A stretch of 64,000 nucleotides of DNA from Centroberyx gerrardi (lineage: Eukaryota > Chordata > Actinopteri > Beryciformes > Berycidae): positions 21,777,340 to 21,841,339 of the forward strand of contig NC_136003.1 of NCBI RefSeq assembly GCF_048128805.1, in the 5' to 3' direction. The notes under the pieces are model-generated. The model was not told the origin of the DNA. It worked only from the letters and a program-made list of their open reading frames with translations, and made no database searches. The translations under genes and the position numbers were made by a program. Positions within the stretch are counted from its first letter, which is position 1. The number at the start of each line of letters is the position of its first letter. Below are positions 1 through 19,760 of the stretch, one piece after another.

Positions 1-625
1 TATGCTCCACCACATCCCGCATAACCCGCACGGGGTGCCCTTTCCTGTGTTTTCGTTCTGGCAAGCAAGGTGAGCGCAACTATTTGAAGGGTCACGTTGC
101 GCTAATCGTTAATCAGCTGTCAGTCATACAAAAGGAGGATCAATAGGTTAGCCTGCCTCCCCTGAGTTTGGCTTAGGCTACTCACGTTTGTGTCATGTCC
201 CTCAGTTGCCACTGAAATAATAATAAACTATAGGCTATGCACAGCCGTGTTTTGCATTCCTTAATTGACATTGTAGCCCATTCTACATTGTGTGTGTGCG
301 TCCCTTATGAAAAACAACTGAGACCCTATAACCCAATCCTATTATAAATTTAACAAATATCACAGCAAAATGAGGCAAACTATATACAGTTCCTGTAGGA
401 ATATGATGATATGATGCCATAGGAGAAAAAATATCAATAAGTCTGGCTTTTAACTCACTATTTAGTCCTAGGAGTATTATAGGAATATTACTCTTTAGTG
501 TGTGTTGTAGCAGGGTTACACAATAGGTATAGCCTGCATGGCTTGTATAAATGAAAATGCTGTCATGGAGGACGGTGATGACACTGATGATAATGATGAT
601 GATGATGATGATGCCTATGTCTCAG
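1..625 (+). other. 5' flank / intron of the ICAM-like gene
   Basis: No complete exon can be assigned here. A good donor (AAG|gtgagc) ends at base 69 and is preceded by an open stretch in two frames, so 1-69 could be the end of an upstream exon. One of these frames would end in phase 1, as the ICAM-like domain 1 exon needs, but it is not clearly hydrophobic and is not a convincing signal peptide. A GAT repeat (about 583-613) runs up to the acceptor of the domain 1 exon. The rest is AT-rich and unremarkable. Confidence 0.4.
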
Positions 626-1935
626 TGTCAGCTGAAGGTTGCTCCTTAGTGCTCAAGCCCTCCAGGGTTGTGGTGGGATTCGGGGAGCCGGTGTCAGTCA
701 GCTGTGAAGCAGCTCGCCCAGTGCGTGTTCTGGGCTGGGAGTCCGCCATCGGTGCAGCACACACCCAGCAGGACCTGTCTGTCCAGTGGAAGGTAGACAG
801 TCTCATTGACTGGATAGAGGAGCCCATCTGTTACGGAGTGTTTTTCACTGCCCCGAGACAGTGCGAGGAGAAACTCAACCTCGTCCTCTACAGTGAGTCA
901 ACCTCCTGTTTTAATGCCTGGTGTAGAAACGGATCACCATTGATGAAATTTGTTACACATCACCGCTGTGTATTTTCATTTAGAAACCCCAGACAGCGTC
1001 TCCATCGTCTCTGTGAACCACACTGGTCCGATGGTGGAAGGAAAGGAGTACCAGCTGCTGTGCGAGGTCCAGAACATCGCTCCTGTCCAGTACCTCACAC
1101 TGCGGTGGTACAGAGGGCAGACTGAGGTTTATAACCACTCCTTCTCCGAGCTCACACCTTCCTCACCTGTCCAAGTGTCCTCTATTCTCATGATCACTCC
1201 GACCAAAGCCGACAACGGGGTGCAGTACAGATGTGTAGCAGAGCTGGACCTCGGACCGGAGGGACCACACCCTCCTCCAGCTGTGAACTCGGAGCCTCTT
1301 AATGCCTCTGTATACTGTGAGTCACTGACATTCAACAAGTCTCAGAGCCGGTCCCCCTCCTAAAAGAGTGTAGTTTTAAACCAGTACTTTCATCCAAGCA
1401 ATCTGATTGACCAAATGTATGTTTACCACTTGGAAGAAAACTTCTCATGCATTGGTAACTGCTTTATTAAAAGTCCCTTGAGGACGTTCTTTCTTGTGAT
1501 TATGGATACAACAGTGAAGCAATAATCTTTACACATATTCACAGTAACAAACAACCCCTGTTATCTTCTCCCTAGATCCCCCAGCTTTCCTCAGTCCTGA
1601 ACCAGAAATGTTGGACCTTATAGTGGGTGCTGAACTCACCTTAAACTGCACCGCCGCAGGACACCCAACACCTGTGTACACCTGGCAGTCCTCACATCCC
1701 ATACAGGAGAAGATGGAGGACGAAGCTGTTCTCTCCTCCTCCTCGCTGCTCCCAGGAACCTACACCTGCACTGCCTCCAATAAGCTTGGCAAGAAGAGCA
1801 AGCAGTTCACCATCAAGGCAAAGTCCAAAGGTAGGAGGGGGGGAGGGACTTTGAAGTGCATTTTTGTACAAGTTATTACCATACATTGTGTACTAATGTG
1901 CCTACATCTTCTGTTGTCTTTACTCAGGTGTTTAA
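626..1935 (+). CDS. ICAM-like three-Ig-domain adhesion protein (5' incomplete)
   Basis: This is probably a leukocyte/endothelial adhesion ligand of the ICAM family, acting at the cell surface or secreted. Exons: 626 (or 632)-892, 984-1316, 1576-1830, 1928-1935; all junctions are phase 1. Domain 1 has the four-cysteine ICAM layout (GCS, VSCEA, PICYG, RQCEE) and a VLGWESAIG stretch resembling the ICAM domain 1 core. Domain 2 carries LLCEVQNIAPVQYLTLRWYRG and ends with YRCVAELDLGPEG, very close to the ICAM domain 2 signature. Domain 3 is an I-set fold (LTLNCTAAGHPTPVYTW to GTYTCTASNKLG). N-glycosylation sequons include NHT, NHS, NAS and NCT. After domain 3 the spliced frame stops within three codons (GGT GTT TAA) with no membrane segment. 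Reading on through the intron instead gives a hydrophobic stretch and a stop at 1950-1952. No signal-peptide exon was found, and the ATG at 538 is unlikely to be the real start. Location beside tyk2, cdc37 and raver1 supports the ICAM assignment; which ICAM is not resolved. Confidence 0.8.
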
Positions 1936-2949
1936 AAAAAGGAATCTTATGATAACATCAGACGACCACATAAGGAAATATAAGGAGAATTCAGCTGAAG
2001 GGGATTTTAGCCTGTTTGAGGACGGAGATGATAAAGCAATCATGGCTCAACAGATATTTAAGAAGATCCTGTTTCTCACCCAGAATGAGACCTCATGAAG
2101 AAAATGACCTGAATAGACTCATTAGTGATTGGTAATTGATTGTCATTTGGGTATTTTAACATGAGTGTATTCTGTGAACTAGTTTGCTGGTTTAGGATAG
2201 GATATAGCCCAGCTCACACGTTTGCCTTCGCCAGACGATATCCTGTTTGGAGAAATCTTGCTAATTTATATTGTCTTTTGTTAAGACTCATTTGGCATAT
2301 TAATGTAATTCAGTCACCTTATAAGATTACAAATGTGTACACTTAATGTAGTAATAATAATTACATTACAATTAATGATTGCTGTTGGACTATTAATACT
2401 GGAACATTAATATTGAATAATTGCAGAATGTTATTAATGTTACAAATATCCTGGCATAGATAGGCCTAAAGTTCAAAACTGATGTTAAATGTCAACAGAC
2501 CATCATTGTAAATACAAACTGTTTCTTAATTTGCTTATCTGTATGAATAAAAGTTACATTAAGAACGGTATCATTATTATGATGTTCTTGTTGGACATGG
2601 CTGCCACTACTTTCCTGTTCTCACATTTCAAGTGACAATAAAAAGTAGGCTACACAAACAGATCAATGCTAAAACTTTGGTTACACTGTAAACATGCTAG
2701 ATCAGTCTCTCATCATGCTATGCACGTACACATATCTTTTGGTTTGAAAACTGCGTCAACATTTACAAACATTTCCTGTTTAAAGCAACTCTTATCTCCT
2801 TTCCGTTTGTGCTGACTATTCTTTTTTACAGCAGAAGAAAGTGGAGTTTGTTCGGCACTTAGCACTTTTGCTTTCCACTCTTTGTCCTACTAGCCTGAAA
2901 GACCAGCAGATGTCGCTGTCGCGCAAGTTCTTTTGCAATTTGTACCGAT
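1936..2949 (+). other. ICAM-like 3' region and intergenic spacer
   Basis: AT-rich sequence without supportable coding exons. AATAAA hexamers at 2546-2551 and 2637-2642 are candidate poly(A) signals for the ICAM-like gene. An open frame to 2098 (containing KKRNLMITSDDH) is in a different phase from the spliced ICAM frame and is not assigned. The last 80 bases approach the cmc4 promoter. Confidence 0.4.
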
Positions 2950-3047
2950 GATCTCATTGGCTCTCTACGGCGTCACGTGATCAAAACATCTCCTTGTAGC
3001 AGGAAGTGCCAACTTTTGTTATTAGCTTAGCAGCAAACTCGGACAAA
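2950..3047 (+). promoter_or_regulatory. cmc4: cmc4 promoter and 5' noncoding exon
   Basis: A compact cluster of housekeeping-type sites: an inverted CCAAT box (ATTGG, 2956-2960), the palindromic E-box TCACGTGA (2973-2980, USF/MiT-TFE type) and an ETS-like CAGGAAGTG at about 3000-3008. A donor-like junction (CAAAG|gtagga) follows near 3047, consistent with a short noncoding first exon. There is no TATA box. The site identities are motif matches only. Confidence 0.5.
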
Positions 3048-3278
3048 GGTAGGACTCGAGGTCGAGTCCTTTTGTTTTGCAGACGTGTATTATTCGTTAA
3101 AGTGTATTATCCTTTATGAATGAAAATACGTTTATTTAAAAACATAACAAACTATACAACAAATATTGTAACAGTGCAGTATCGTTTGTGAATCATACAG
3201 TACGTAACATGCATTTGCCTCAGTATTTACTGCAACCATCAAAAATAGTGATTGTAGTATGTCCGCTCTCTTCCAGGC

Positions 3279-3570
3279 ATGCCACCAAAAGACCCGTGTC
3301 AAAAGCAAGCATGCGCAATTCAGAAGTGTTTACAAGGTACACAAAGTTGTCACCTGTAGATGTTATTTTATTTTGCTAAAAGCTAAAGCCAAATTAAGTT
3401 TTCCTCGCTTGCTTTCCCCTCCAACAGCTAACAAATACATGGAGAGCCAGTGTGAGGATGTGATCAGGGAGATGCGGCGATGCTGCGAGGCGCAGGCTGC
3501 TGGGAGCTCCGTCTGCTGCTCGGGTTTCTTCAGGGAACAGAAGCCCGCAGAGGACAGAAACACCACATAG
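3279..3570 (+). CDS. cmc4: Cx9C motif-containing protein 4 (p8-MTCP1)
   Basis: A small mitochondrial intermembrane-space-type protein of the twin-Cx9C family, made of a disulphide-stapled helical hairpin; its biochemical role is poorly known. Two coding exons, 3279-3336 and 3428-3570, are joined in phase 1 across a 91-base intron and give 66 aa. The start MPPKDPCQKQACAIQKCLQ and the following ANKYMESQC closely match vertebrate CMC4. Cysteines lie at 7, 12, 17, 28, 38, 39, 49 and 50. The pairs C7-x9-C17 and C28-x9-C38 are the two Cx9C motifs. Cys49 adds a cysteine next to the usual one. In mammals the gene shares a locus with MTCP1 on the X chromosome; no MTCP1-like frame is visible here. The intron also begins with a clear GT and ends in CAACAG, so the model is secure. 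Confidence 0.93.
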
Positions 3571-3774
3571 CTCCATGTGTGATGAGATCATATGTTTGAT
3601 GTGAATCATGAAACAATATTAGTTTAATAATATATAACATTGTATCAATGTTGTATCGAATATGAAATCTCACGTGTATCCCTGTGTTAGTAAACTGCAA
3701 TCGGTGGAGTTATTTGTTTTTATTTGTTTTGTTTGTTCCATAATTTGCTAACCCATTTCTGCCACGGTTAAAAA

Positions 3775-4070
3775 AAATCATCATATGAGATTTAAGTATC
3801 TCATAATTATGACTATCTCACAGTTACGAGATAAGTCATACTGATGAGAAAGTTTCTCACAATTATGAGATAGGCCTACTAAGTCAGGCCTACTAAGCCA
3901 TAGCCTAATTACTCTCATGCTATCTCATATGATAGGCTACTAACTCATATTTATCAGATATCTCATAATTATGAGAAACCTCGTCAATATGACTTAGTAT
4001 ATCGTAATTATGAGATGCTAAGTCATATTTATGACATACCATCTCATAATTATTAGATAGTTCATCACTA
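3775..4070. repeat. AT-rich palindromic repeat cluster
   Basis: About 300 bases built from variants of the self-complementary core ATCTCATAATTATGAGAT, alternating with AAGTCATA-type elements. The cluster also has a larger inverted symmetry: the part around 3820-3880 matches the reverse complement of about 3940-4000. It can therefore fold at both the unit and the cluster level. It has the look of a degenerate teleost minisatellite or MITE-derived satellite. Confidence 0.7.
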
Positions 4071-4950
4071 GTTTAAATACACTGATTCGGGCTAGCTGCT
4101 CCTAAATAAACTAAATATAGTGTTAATTTAGGACAACAAAGTCAAGCAAGTTGCAAAGATCTTGGACATTCCAGTTTTTCAGGGATCTGGTTTGCATAAG
4201 ATTATTTAAGTGACGCTGGTGTCACTGGGCACGTGGGGTGCAGTTTGTCAGGACAGAGGTCAAAATATAGCAGGGTTTTATTTTACATGCAAAGATCAAC
4301 TGACTGGAAAGCCATTGTACAGTAAATAAAGCATTACATTTTGAAATTCATCAGATTCATCAAATTCATAAAGATACATCCTAAGTCACCAGGCGATATG
4401 TTGATATGATTTTAATACTGTTGAGGCTATTGTCGATGGAGAAATTGGTAATTCTCCCTCTTCAACAATGAATTTCTCTGTAGCATTTTTTGAACGTCTA
4501 CAAAGAAGCCCTTACTCTGAGAGACTGACGTCTTCATTTAGCCAACTAAGCCCTATCCAAGAGAATAAGAAAAATACACCACCAAACAACAAAATAGACC
4601 CAGCAATGCAAGGTACATCACCCACAGCTCTTTGTTTTTTATTTTTTAAACAATGTTAAAGTGTTTTAGGGTGGAATTTTCCTTTAAGGTGAGCTCTCTC
4701 CTCTTACCCACCATAGCCTCTTCATTGCTTTAGCATCTAAACAACAATAGCCTACCAATATTGACAAATAATAAATAAATCCCTTCCCAAACCACCTCAC
4801 ATCACATCAGAGTTCCTCAATTATGTCATCCTCTTCTTCATCTAAAGAGCAAATAATAGAATATTAGAATAAACGAGGAGAAAATAATGCACCTTCTGAG
4901 TTAGTAACTGGATGAAAGGAAAATGTAGTGGTGAAGACAACATGGAAGCA
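4071..4950. other. Intergenic spacer between cmc4 and cdc37
   Basis: Mostly AT-rich DNA with no recognisable exon. A 63-codon open frame at 4468-4659 has no family resemblance and I regard it as chance. CpG and GC content rise only after about 4960, where the cdc37 promoter begins. Confidence 0.4.
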
Positions 4951-4959
4951 TTTTGAGAT

Positions 4960-5267
4960 CCTGGCGCCGTACGTCAATGCGACAAGGATTACGTGGTGAC
5001 GTCAAAGCGGAAATGTGAAGCAATTCTTTCTAGAATTTGTAGCAGCCTGTAGCTAGCTGATGCCAGATAGGCTTACCTGAATTAGTCTTGGCAAAATACT
5101 GGTATCCACTTTACTGAAATCAAAACACCTTTCAGAACGTCTTTAACGTCTCTAACGCCGTATACATTTTCACTCAATATTTGTGTAAGCTGCGTTTAGC
5201 CCAGTAACTCAGCCTTTTGAATAATCTTGCAAGCTAACGTTGTCTACGTTAGCATCTTGCTAGCATA
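4960..5267 (+). promoter_or_regulatory. cdc37: cdc37 promoter and 5' leader
   Basis: Upstream of the cdc37 ATG is a full consensus CRE (TGACGTCA, 4998-5005). About 25 bases further on is TTCTAGAA (5028-5035), which has the TTC-nn-GAA spacing of a heat-shock element dimer. GC-rich sequence with several CpGs (GGCGCCGTACG) begins near 4963. No TATA box is evident. Sites are sequence matches without functional proof. Confidence 0.45.
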
Positions 5268-8212
5268 ATGTCTAGAATAGACTACAGCGTGTGGGACCAC
5301 ATTGAGGTCTCAGATGATGAAGACGACACCCACCCAAACATCGACACACCCAGCCTCTTCAGATGGAGACACCAGGTACTGTACTGAGACACGGAGCAGC
5401 TCTATAAAGTTGTGTTGCAGTGATTATTTCTGTTTAGAAAAGGGTGCACGATACACAGTCAGTTAGCAGGCTAACGTTTGCTAACGTTACAGATAACCAG
5501 TTCCAATCGTATACTATTATATAGAATTGGAACTGATTACATGCAATTATATAATATGATTTAGTATATTAATTATTAGGATTTTCAAGCTATATATAGT
5601 AATTAGCCAGACACACAGAGGAAAGGAAGTAGTAATAGTGTATCAACAAGCTAGAAGATGTGTTGGACACACAGTACTTGTTCAGACCTGTAACTCTGGT
5701 TTTGACTCAATGTCTTATCTGCTGATTTTTCATCCTTAAGGCACGCGTGGAGCGAATGGAAGACTTTCAGAAAAGGGGAGAAGACTTGGAGAAGGCAGTT
5801 GTTGAGTCCAAGCGTAAGCTGGCAGATGCACAGAAGAAAACACGAGAACTGGCCAATTCAGCAACGGATGACGCCAAAGCAGAGCTGAGCAAGGCCCAGG
5901 CTGAGGAGAAGAAACTGAAAAAAGAAGAACGAGATTGTGAGAAGAAACTGGACGAGCACCGGCGGGATGAGAAGAAGATGCCGTGGAACGTGGACACGCT
6001 CAGCAAGGAGGGCTTCAGCAAGGTGAAACGAGTTTGGGAAAGTTCTGGCTGCTGGAGACCCCTAGTTTCTGTAGCCCCATTCTCTTTCTCTTTTTGTTCG
6101 GCGGAGAATGACACATCATACTGCAAAGTCTGGCAGTTTAATGTTGCCTTGCTTATTGGTAAACATGCCTAATAAAACATGATTTAAGACCTTTTCCAAA
6201 TTGGCGTACACATGATTCACCAAGCAGCACTTATTTCAACCAAAGTTGTAAGATTTACAGTACTCACTAACGGCCCACAGTGTATTTCGGTGGAAGATTG
6301 TAAGAATACAATAACAATACAGTAGTAACAGGCAAACAGGCAGGCTAATTTCATTGAGGTAAGTGCTCCTTGGTTGATAATATGCACGTTAAAATTACCA
6401 GTGGATCCTAACAGTTGGAAAAAGGTTGTGTCATAAGTGATGCCAATAAGCAAGGTAACAACAAACTGTCAATGGATGAAGTGAACAACAGATATCAGGG
6501 CTGTAGATGGTTTCTGGTGACAACTTTCTGTTACTGTGTCTCTTCCATAGAGCGTTGTTAATGTCAAGCCAGACCCCAGCGAAGAGACTGAGGAGGAGAA
6601 AGAGCAAAAGCATAAAACCTTTGTGGAGAAGTATGAGAAGGAGATCAAACATTTTGGTAAGAATCACTGCCATTTGTTGGCGTCGCACAATTCTTCGCTA
6701 CATCTCAGAGCCATTCTTGAATGCATGTTACAGAGTTTTAGTAGTTGAGGGTAGTGAGGGTCCTTCAGTGTCATCTTTGCTGCAGGCATGATGCGACGTT
6801 GGGATGACAGCCAGAAGTACCTCTCTGACAACCCTCATCTAGTATGTGAGGAGACTGCCAACTACCTGGTCATCATGTGCATTGACCTTGAAGTTGAGGA
6901 GGTAAAAGCTACAAAAATGTTTCTTCCTCACTGTTTTATAATCAAAGCACTCATGTTTTAGGCATTGCAAGCGTTTTAGGATGCAAATAATGTTGAAGGT
7001 AGTTTATAGTATGTAGCTCAGGGATTCCCCTCACTTCCCTTAACCTGCTGACATTACCTTTGCACAGCCATTATATCCATTACATTACATATTTCACTAT
7101 AAAGACTGTTCTAAAAATGCTTTGTTTACTTCTTTTATAGAAACACGCACTGATGGAGCAAGTGGCTCATCAGACCATAGTCATGCAGTTCATTCTGGAG
7201 CTGGCAAAAAGCCTCAAGGTGGACCCCCGTGGGTGCTTTCGTCAATTCTTCGCCAAGATTAAGGTGATCATGTGTGACTTGGGTGCTACATCATCGAAGA
7301 AAACTTGATTTATTGAAGAAATTAGAGTGGTTGACTGGACACCACACTGTCAAAGAGGGCACGTTCACATGCACGAAGTACACTCGTACATCAGGGATTG
7401 GAGAATTGTATGTGTTCTTCTGCTGTACTTCTAAAGCCCTGAACTAATATTTACCATGTTGATTGTTTTTTAACTCACAATTTCATGGTCGCTACCTAAC
7501 CAAGTGATGTGTCTCCCTGCAGACGGCAGACCAGCAGTACCAGGATGCTTTCAATGATGAGCTGGATTCATTCAAGGAGCGAGTTCGCGGCAGGGCTAAG
7601 ATCCGCATGGAAAAGGCCATGAAGGAGTATGAGGAGGAGGAGCGACAAAAGCGCCTGGGACCTGGAGGGCTCGATCCTGTTGATGTGTATGAGTCCCTGC
7701 CAGTCGTAAGTCCTTGCTTTTAAATTGCCCCAGAATCTTCCCTTTTTGTTCTACTGTCAAATTTAAATGGCTCAACTGAGTATGTTCTCGATTGCAGGAG
7801 ATGCAGAAATGCTTTGATGACAAGGACATCCAAATGTTACAGGATGTTATTAGCAAAATGGACCCGACGGTAGGTTGGAAACAGTTGCTTTGTTAAAGTC
7901 TGGGGTTTTGTTAAGGATTAATTTTGTTTTATGCATGATACAGCCGGTTGGGAATCCTATCACAGTTGTATAAATACATGGCGATAAGATTTATACATGC
8001 ATTTTTGCGATGTCCTATTTTGGCTCGGTTAATAAATGTGATTGTTCTGTACTCTTCAGGAGGCAAAGGCCCACATGAAGAGATGCATAGAGTCGGGGCT
8101 CTGGGTCCCCAACTCCAGGACAGACGACGGGGACGACAAAGAGGAAGATGCGACCTATGAGGAGCTGAAACAGGAGGTGAAACAGGAGGTGGAAGAAAAT
8201 AAGAAGGAATGA
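5268..8212 (+). CDS. cdc37: Hsp90 co-chaperone Cdc37
   Basis: Cdc37 loads client protein kinases onto Hsp90 in the cytosol. Coding exons: 5268-5375, 5741-6022, 6551-6656, 6786-6901, 7141-7263, 7523-7705, 7798-7869, 8060-8212. They close in frame to 380 aa (human 378). The N-terminus [20 protein letters not shown] is diagnostic; Ser15 corresponds to the conserved CK2 site (Ser13 in human), shifted by two extra residues at the start. Residues about 37-115 are a charged coiled coil. The Hsp90-binding middle part contains [18 protein letters not shown] and [13 protein letters not shown]. The C-terminal domain contains [18 protein letters not shown] and SKMDPT. The tail differs from mammals: after the domain it ends in a repeated [12 protein letters not shown]-type acidic/basic stretch. 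AATAAA at 8989-8994 is a candidate poly(A) signal. The next gene downstream is tyk2, whose protein class is a known Cdc37-Hsp90 client. Confidence 0.97.
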
Positions 8213-8513
8213 CCAACGCTGATTTTATGATATGACTGTTTTCGCAAAATGTACTCGCCCACTGTATTGCTACTCCCCTATGTGTATGACTAGTTTGTTG
8301 CCCGAGTCTTGGAACAATGACACAACTGCTCAAAGATATTTAGCTCTGAGTTTAGGGATTTGTCATAGTGTTCACCAAACCGCACAGCAATCATGCATCA
8401 GTATCACCTGCTTGGAAATTAATTTGCCTTTGGTGTTTCTTAAACCTTTTTTTTGTTTGGACATCAGTAAAGCTGTATTCTTACATTTATGCTTATACTT
8501 TTGTCTCTTTGTC

Positions 8514-8551
<38 letters not shown>

Positions 8552-9230
8552 TAAGCCAGTATGTAACTGATTTGTGTGGTTGTGCAGTTAAGGAAAATCA
8601 CTTCTATATGTTTTATAATGTCCAATTCTTGACTTTGTTGGGATGTGCACATTTAAGGCATGAGTGAATCACGTATTAGATGATTCGTTCGTAGAATTGA
8701 CGATTCAAGCTAACTAGAGGTTGACACAAATATTTCTCAATTTCCCAAGAAAGGCGAAGTTGTTGCAATTATGTCTGAGAACTCAACCAGCAGGTGTCCT
8801 GCTTTTCATATCATAAACCTATAGGACTAAAATGGCAGCCTTTACATGAGAGTATTATGTATTAATAAGATTAGTATTTGTATTTGTCACTGCCTTAAAT
8901 ATAGGGCAACAGTGCATATGCATATTTTTTTCATATGCATGTTATTTACAAATGAAATTAGTTTGGTCTGATCAGTGAACTGGTGGTAAATAAAAAGGTG
9001 GAGTCGGTGAACATCACAAGGCAAATAACCACCAATAGTAAAAATGTAGCCTCTATTTTCAGTTATTACAGTTATTACATTTTTTTCCCTTAGAAGACAC
9101 TTATCCTCATATATAAGTTTGTTGCGACTTACTATGATGTATATGAACTTATTTCTCAAAGCTTTATGTCAGCCCAGAGAGGTGGCTGAACTGGATTTGG
9201 GTGTGTTTATCCTGTACTAACGTCCATGAA
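8213..9230 (+). other. cdc37 3' UTR and spacer
   Basis: Contains a TG microsatellite (about 8514-8551), then AT-rich sequence with an AATAAA at 8989-8994. No exon is recognisable. Open frames across the TG tract are repeat-driven. Confidence 0.5.
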
Positions 9231-9410
9231 GGGGAGGGCGTGGCTCCAGACTGGTTTCGAGAAGCAACCTTGTCGTCACGCAGTAGTTCGTGAGAATCCA
9301 TGACAGCAGGCGAGGGGGGAAATACGCTCACAAGATAATGAAGACTGAATGTAATTTCTGCTGACCGTGTTAGGCTTTACATCACATCTTTAAAAGCTCG
9401 TCGTTAAATG
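9231..9410 (+). promoter_or_regulatory. tyk2: tyk2 promoter region and 5' noncoding exon
   Basis: A GC-richer patch with GGGGAGGGCGTGGC (a KLF/Sp-type GT box) at about 9232-9245 precedes a probable noncoding first exon ending at 9410 (AAATG|gtaaga). The next acceptor candidate is the CCCCTAG just before the start codon at 10037. The TSS cannot be placed from sequence alone. Confidence 0.45.
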
Positions 9411-9988
9411 GTAAGATACTTGATGTTCACCGATACACATTTAAAATTTAGAAATAGCAATGTTGTTTACTTTCTGTATTGTGGCATCGGGTCGACTGCT
9501 GTAAAGTAAAGGAGGTCCCATCATGTTTTTGGGCCATTCGATGACGCAGCAAGTGTGTGTGTGATATAAATTTGTAGGCATATTGTAATGATAACGTCGT
9601 TTTGCTGCTGCGCCGTAAGCTACTGCTATTGTGTTTACCCATAATGTAAACAATAAACAGGCAGCAATCCGGAAGGCCTTTTGACAAATTGATCCGATTG
9701 ACCGGGCCAGCACTTTCTTCCTGCTAGTTATTTTAAACATGTTTTATTTTTTACAGTTTATTAACCGGACACTTTCTTTCGTTTTCTAAACTGTGTAAAA
9801 AATATAAATAAATAAATCAGCAGGAGCTTAATGGATCTTCAATAAACGCATGGAGTGGAGATATAGGTAGCTTTAAAAATGTTGTCACGTGTGTGTCTGT
9901 AGGCCTGCATGTGTTTATTAATTTTTTTTTCACAACAGCTATCTAACTGAACAGCCATAGGCCTACTGCAGGTACATTACATGACTTT

Positions 9989-10016
9989 GTGTGTGTGTGT
10001 GTGTGTGTGTGTGTCA
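9989..10016 (+). repeat. TG microsatellite at the first tyk2 acceptor
   Basis: An uninterrupted (TG)n tract ends about 20 bases before the probable acceptor of the first coding exon of tyk2. Confidence 0.8.
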
Positions 10017-10036
10017 GTGATTCAGTTGCCCCTAGC

Positions 10037-18816
<8,780 letters not shown>

Positions 18817-19300
18817 GGAGGACCCATTGCAGACCCACTTACATACACGTCAACACTTTGCCTCTAGAGTGACCATATATAACAGGCTGGCCAGGATTGT
18901 GTTTCCTGCTCTGCAGTGCCCCCTGCCTGCACTCACATAGCTGTGTAACATACAGTAGCAAAGATGCTCTAGGCTTCTTGTGGATGAAAGCACACATCTG
19001 TCCTCTTACTTTTGACATAATACTGAAAATTCCATGTGTCTGTTTCTTGACTGATGAATTGCATCTTATGTTGGGGGGGATAGGTAGTTCCTTTAGCAAT
19101 CATTATTCACAGAGTGAACTGGTGTCTTTCATGTTCACAGTTTGCATGTATCACAGTAAGTATTAAGAATTTCTGTAAGTTCTGCAACATTAGTATCTTT
19201 CTTTTTGTGTTTAATTTTACATGGTGTTTAAAATTACGATTTTTGAATGTATGTGTACTTTGCATTTCTTATAAAGGAGCAAAATTATCTAATAAACCAT
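18817..19300 (+). other. tyk2: tyk2 3' UTR
   Basis: Non-coding sequence following the TGA at 18814-18816. The first clear AATAAA is at 19291-19296, followed by a T/G-containing stretch. This is the most likely poly(A) signal, though usage is inferred. Confidence 0.55.
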
Positions 19301-19504
19301 TTTCACACAACCCTTTCATGCATGACTGATTGGAATTAGCATAATATATTTAAGTTGTCTTTAAGCAAAACAAAATAAATGTAGATTTATGTATATATTT
19401 GTGTGCATGTGTCTAAAAATATATAATTTATATACATTTTTAGATACAAAATAGGACCATATAAATCTCCACCATGCATATATTTCTTATGATTTTACTT
19501 ACTT

Positions 19505-19760
19505 TTCATTTAAGATGAGATCAAATATTGATCCCTGTGGGGAAATTTGGTTGTTGCAGCACCAAAAGTAATAGAAGTCGATAGTGAAAAAGACAAGTAC
19601 AGTATAAGCAGTATATGAAAAAAGCAATGTACCAACTCGGCAATAAAAAAAATGTCTAAAACAATAAAGAAATAAAATAGAATGTAAACAATGTACATAG
19701 TGTGCAAATGCACATGGAATTTGCATAAACAGTCTGCAGAGGGCCAGATATATATACATA
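19505..19760. repeat. Retroposon fragment downstream of tyk2
   Basis: ATTGATCCCTGTGGGGAAAT followed by an A-rich body with multiple AATAAA-like runs and GTGCAAATG. This resembles the fragment in tyk2 intron 14 and other fish LINE 3' ends. Confidence 0.55.

Noticed and set aside
538-625. ATG at 538 as the start of the ICAM-like protein
   Set aside because: The encoded stretch is a GAT-repeat poly-Asp run with no signal peptide, and good acceptors in phase 1 occur at 625 and 631. It is better explained as intron.
1928-2098. Frame containing KKRNLMITSDDH as an ICAM cytoplasmic tail
   Set aside because: It is out of phase with the spliced ICAM frame, which meets a stop at once. No family resemblance.
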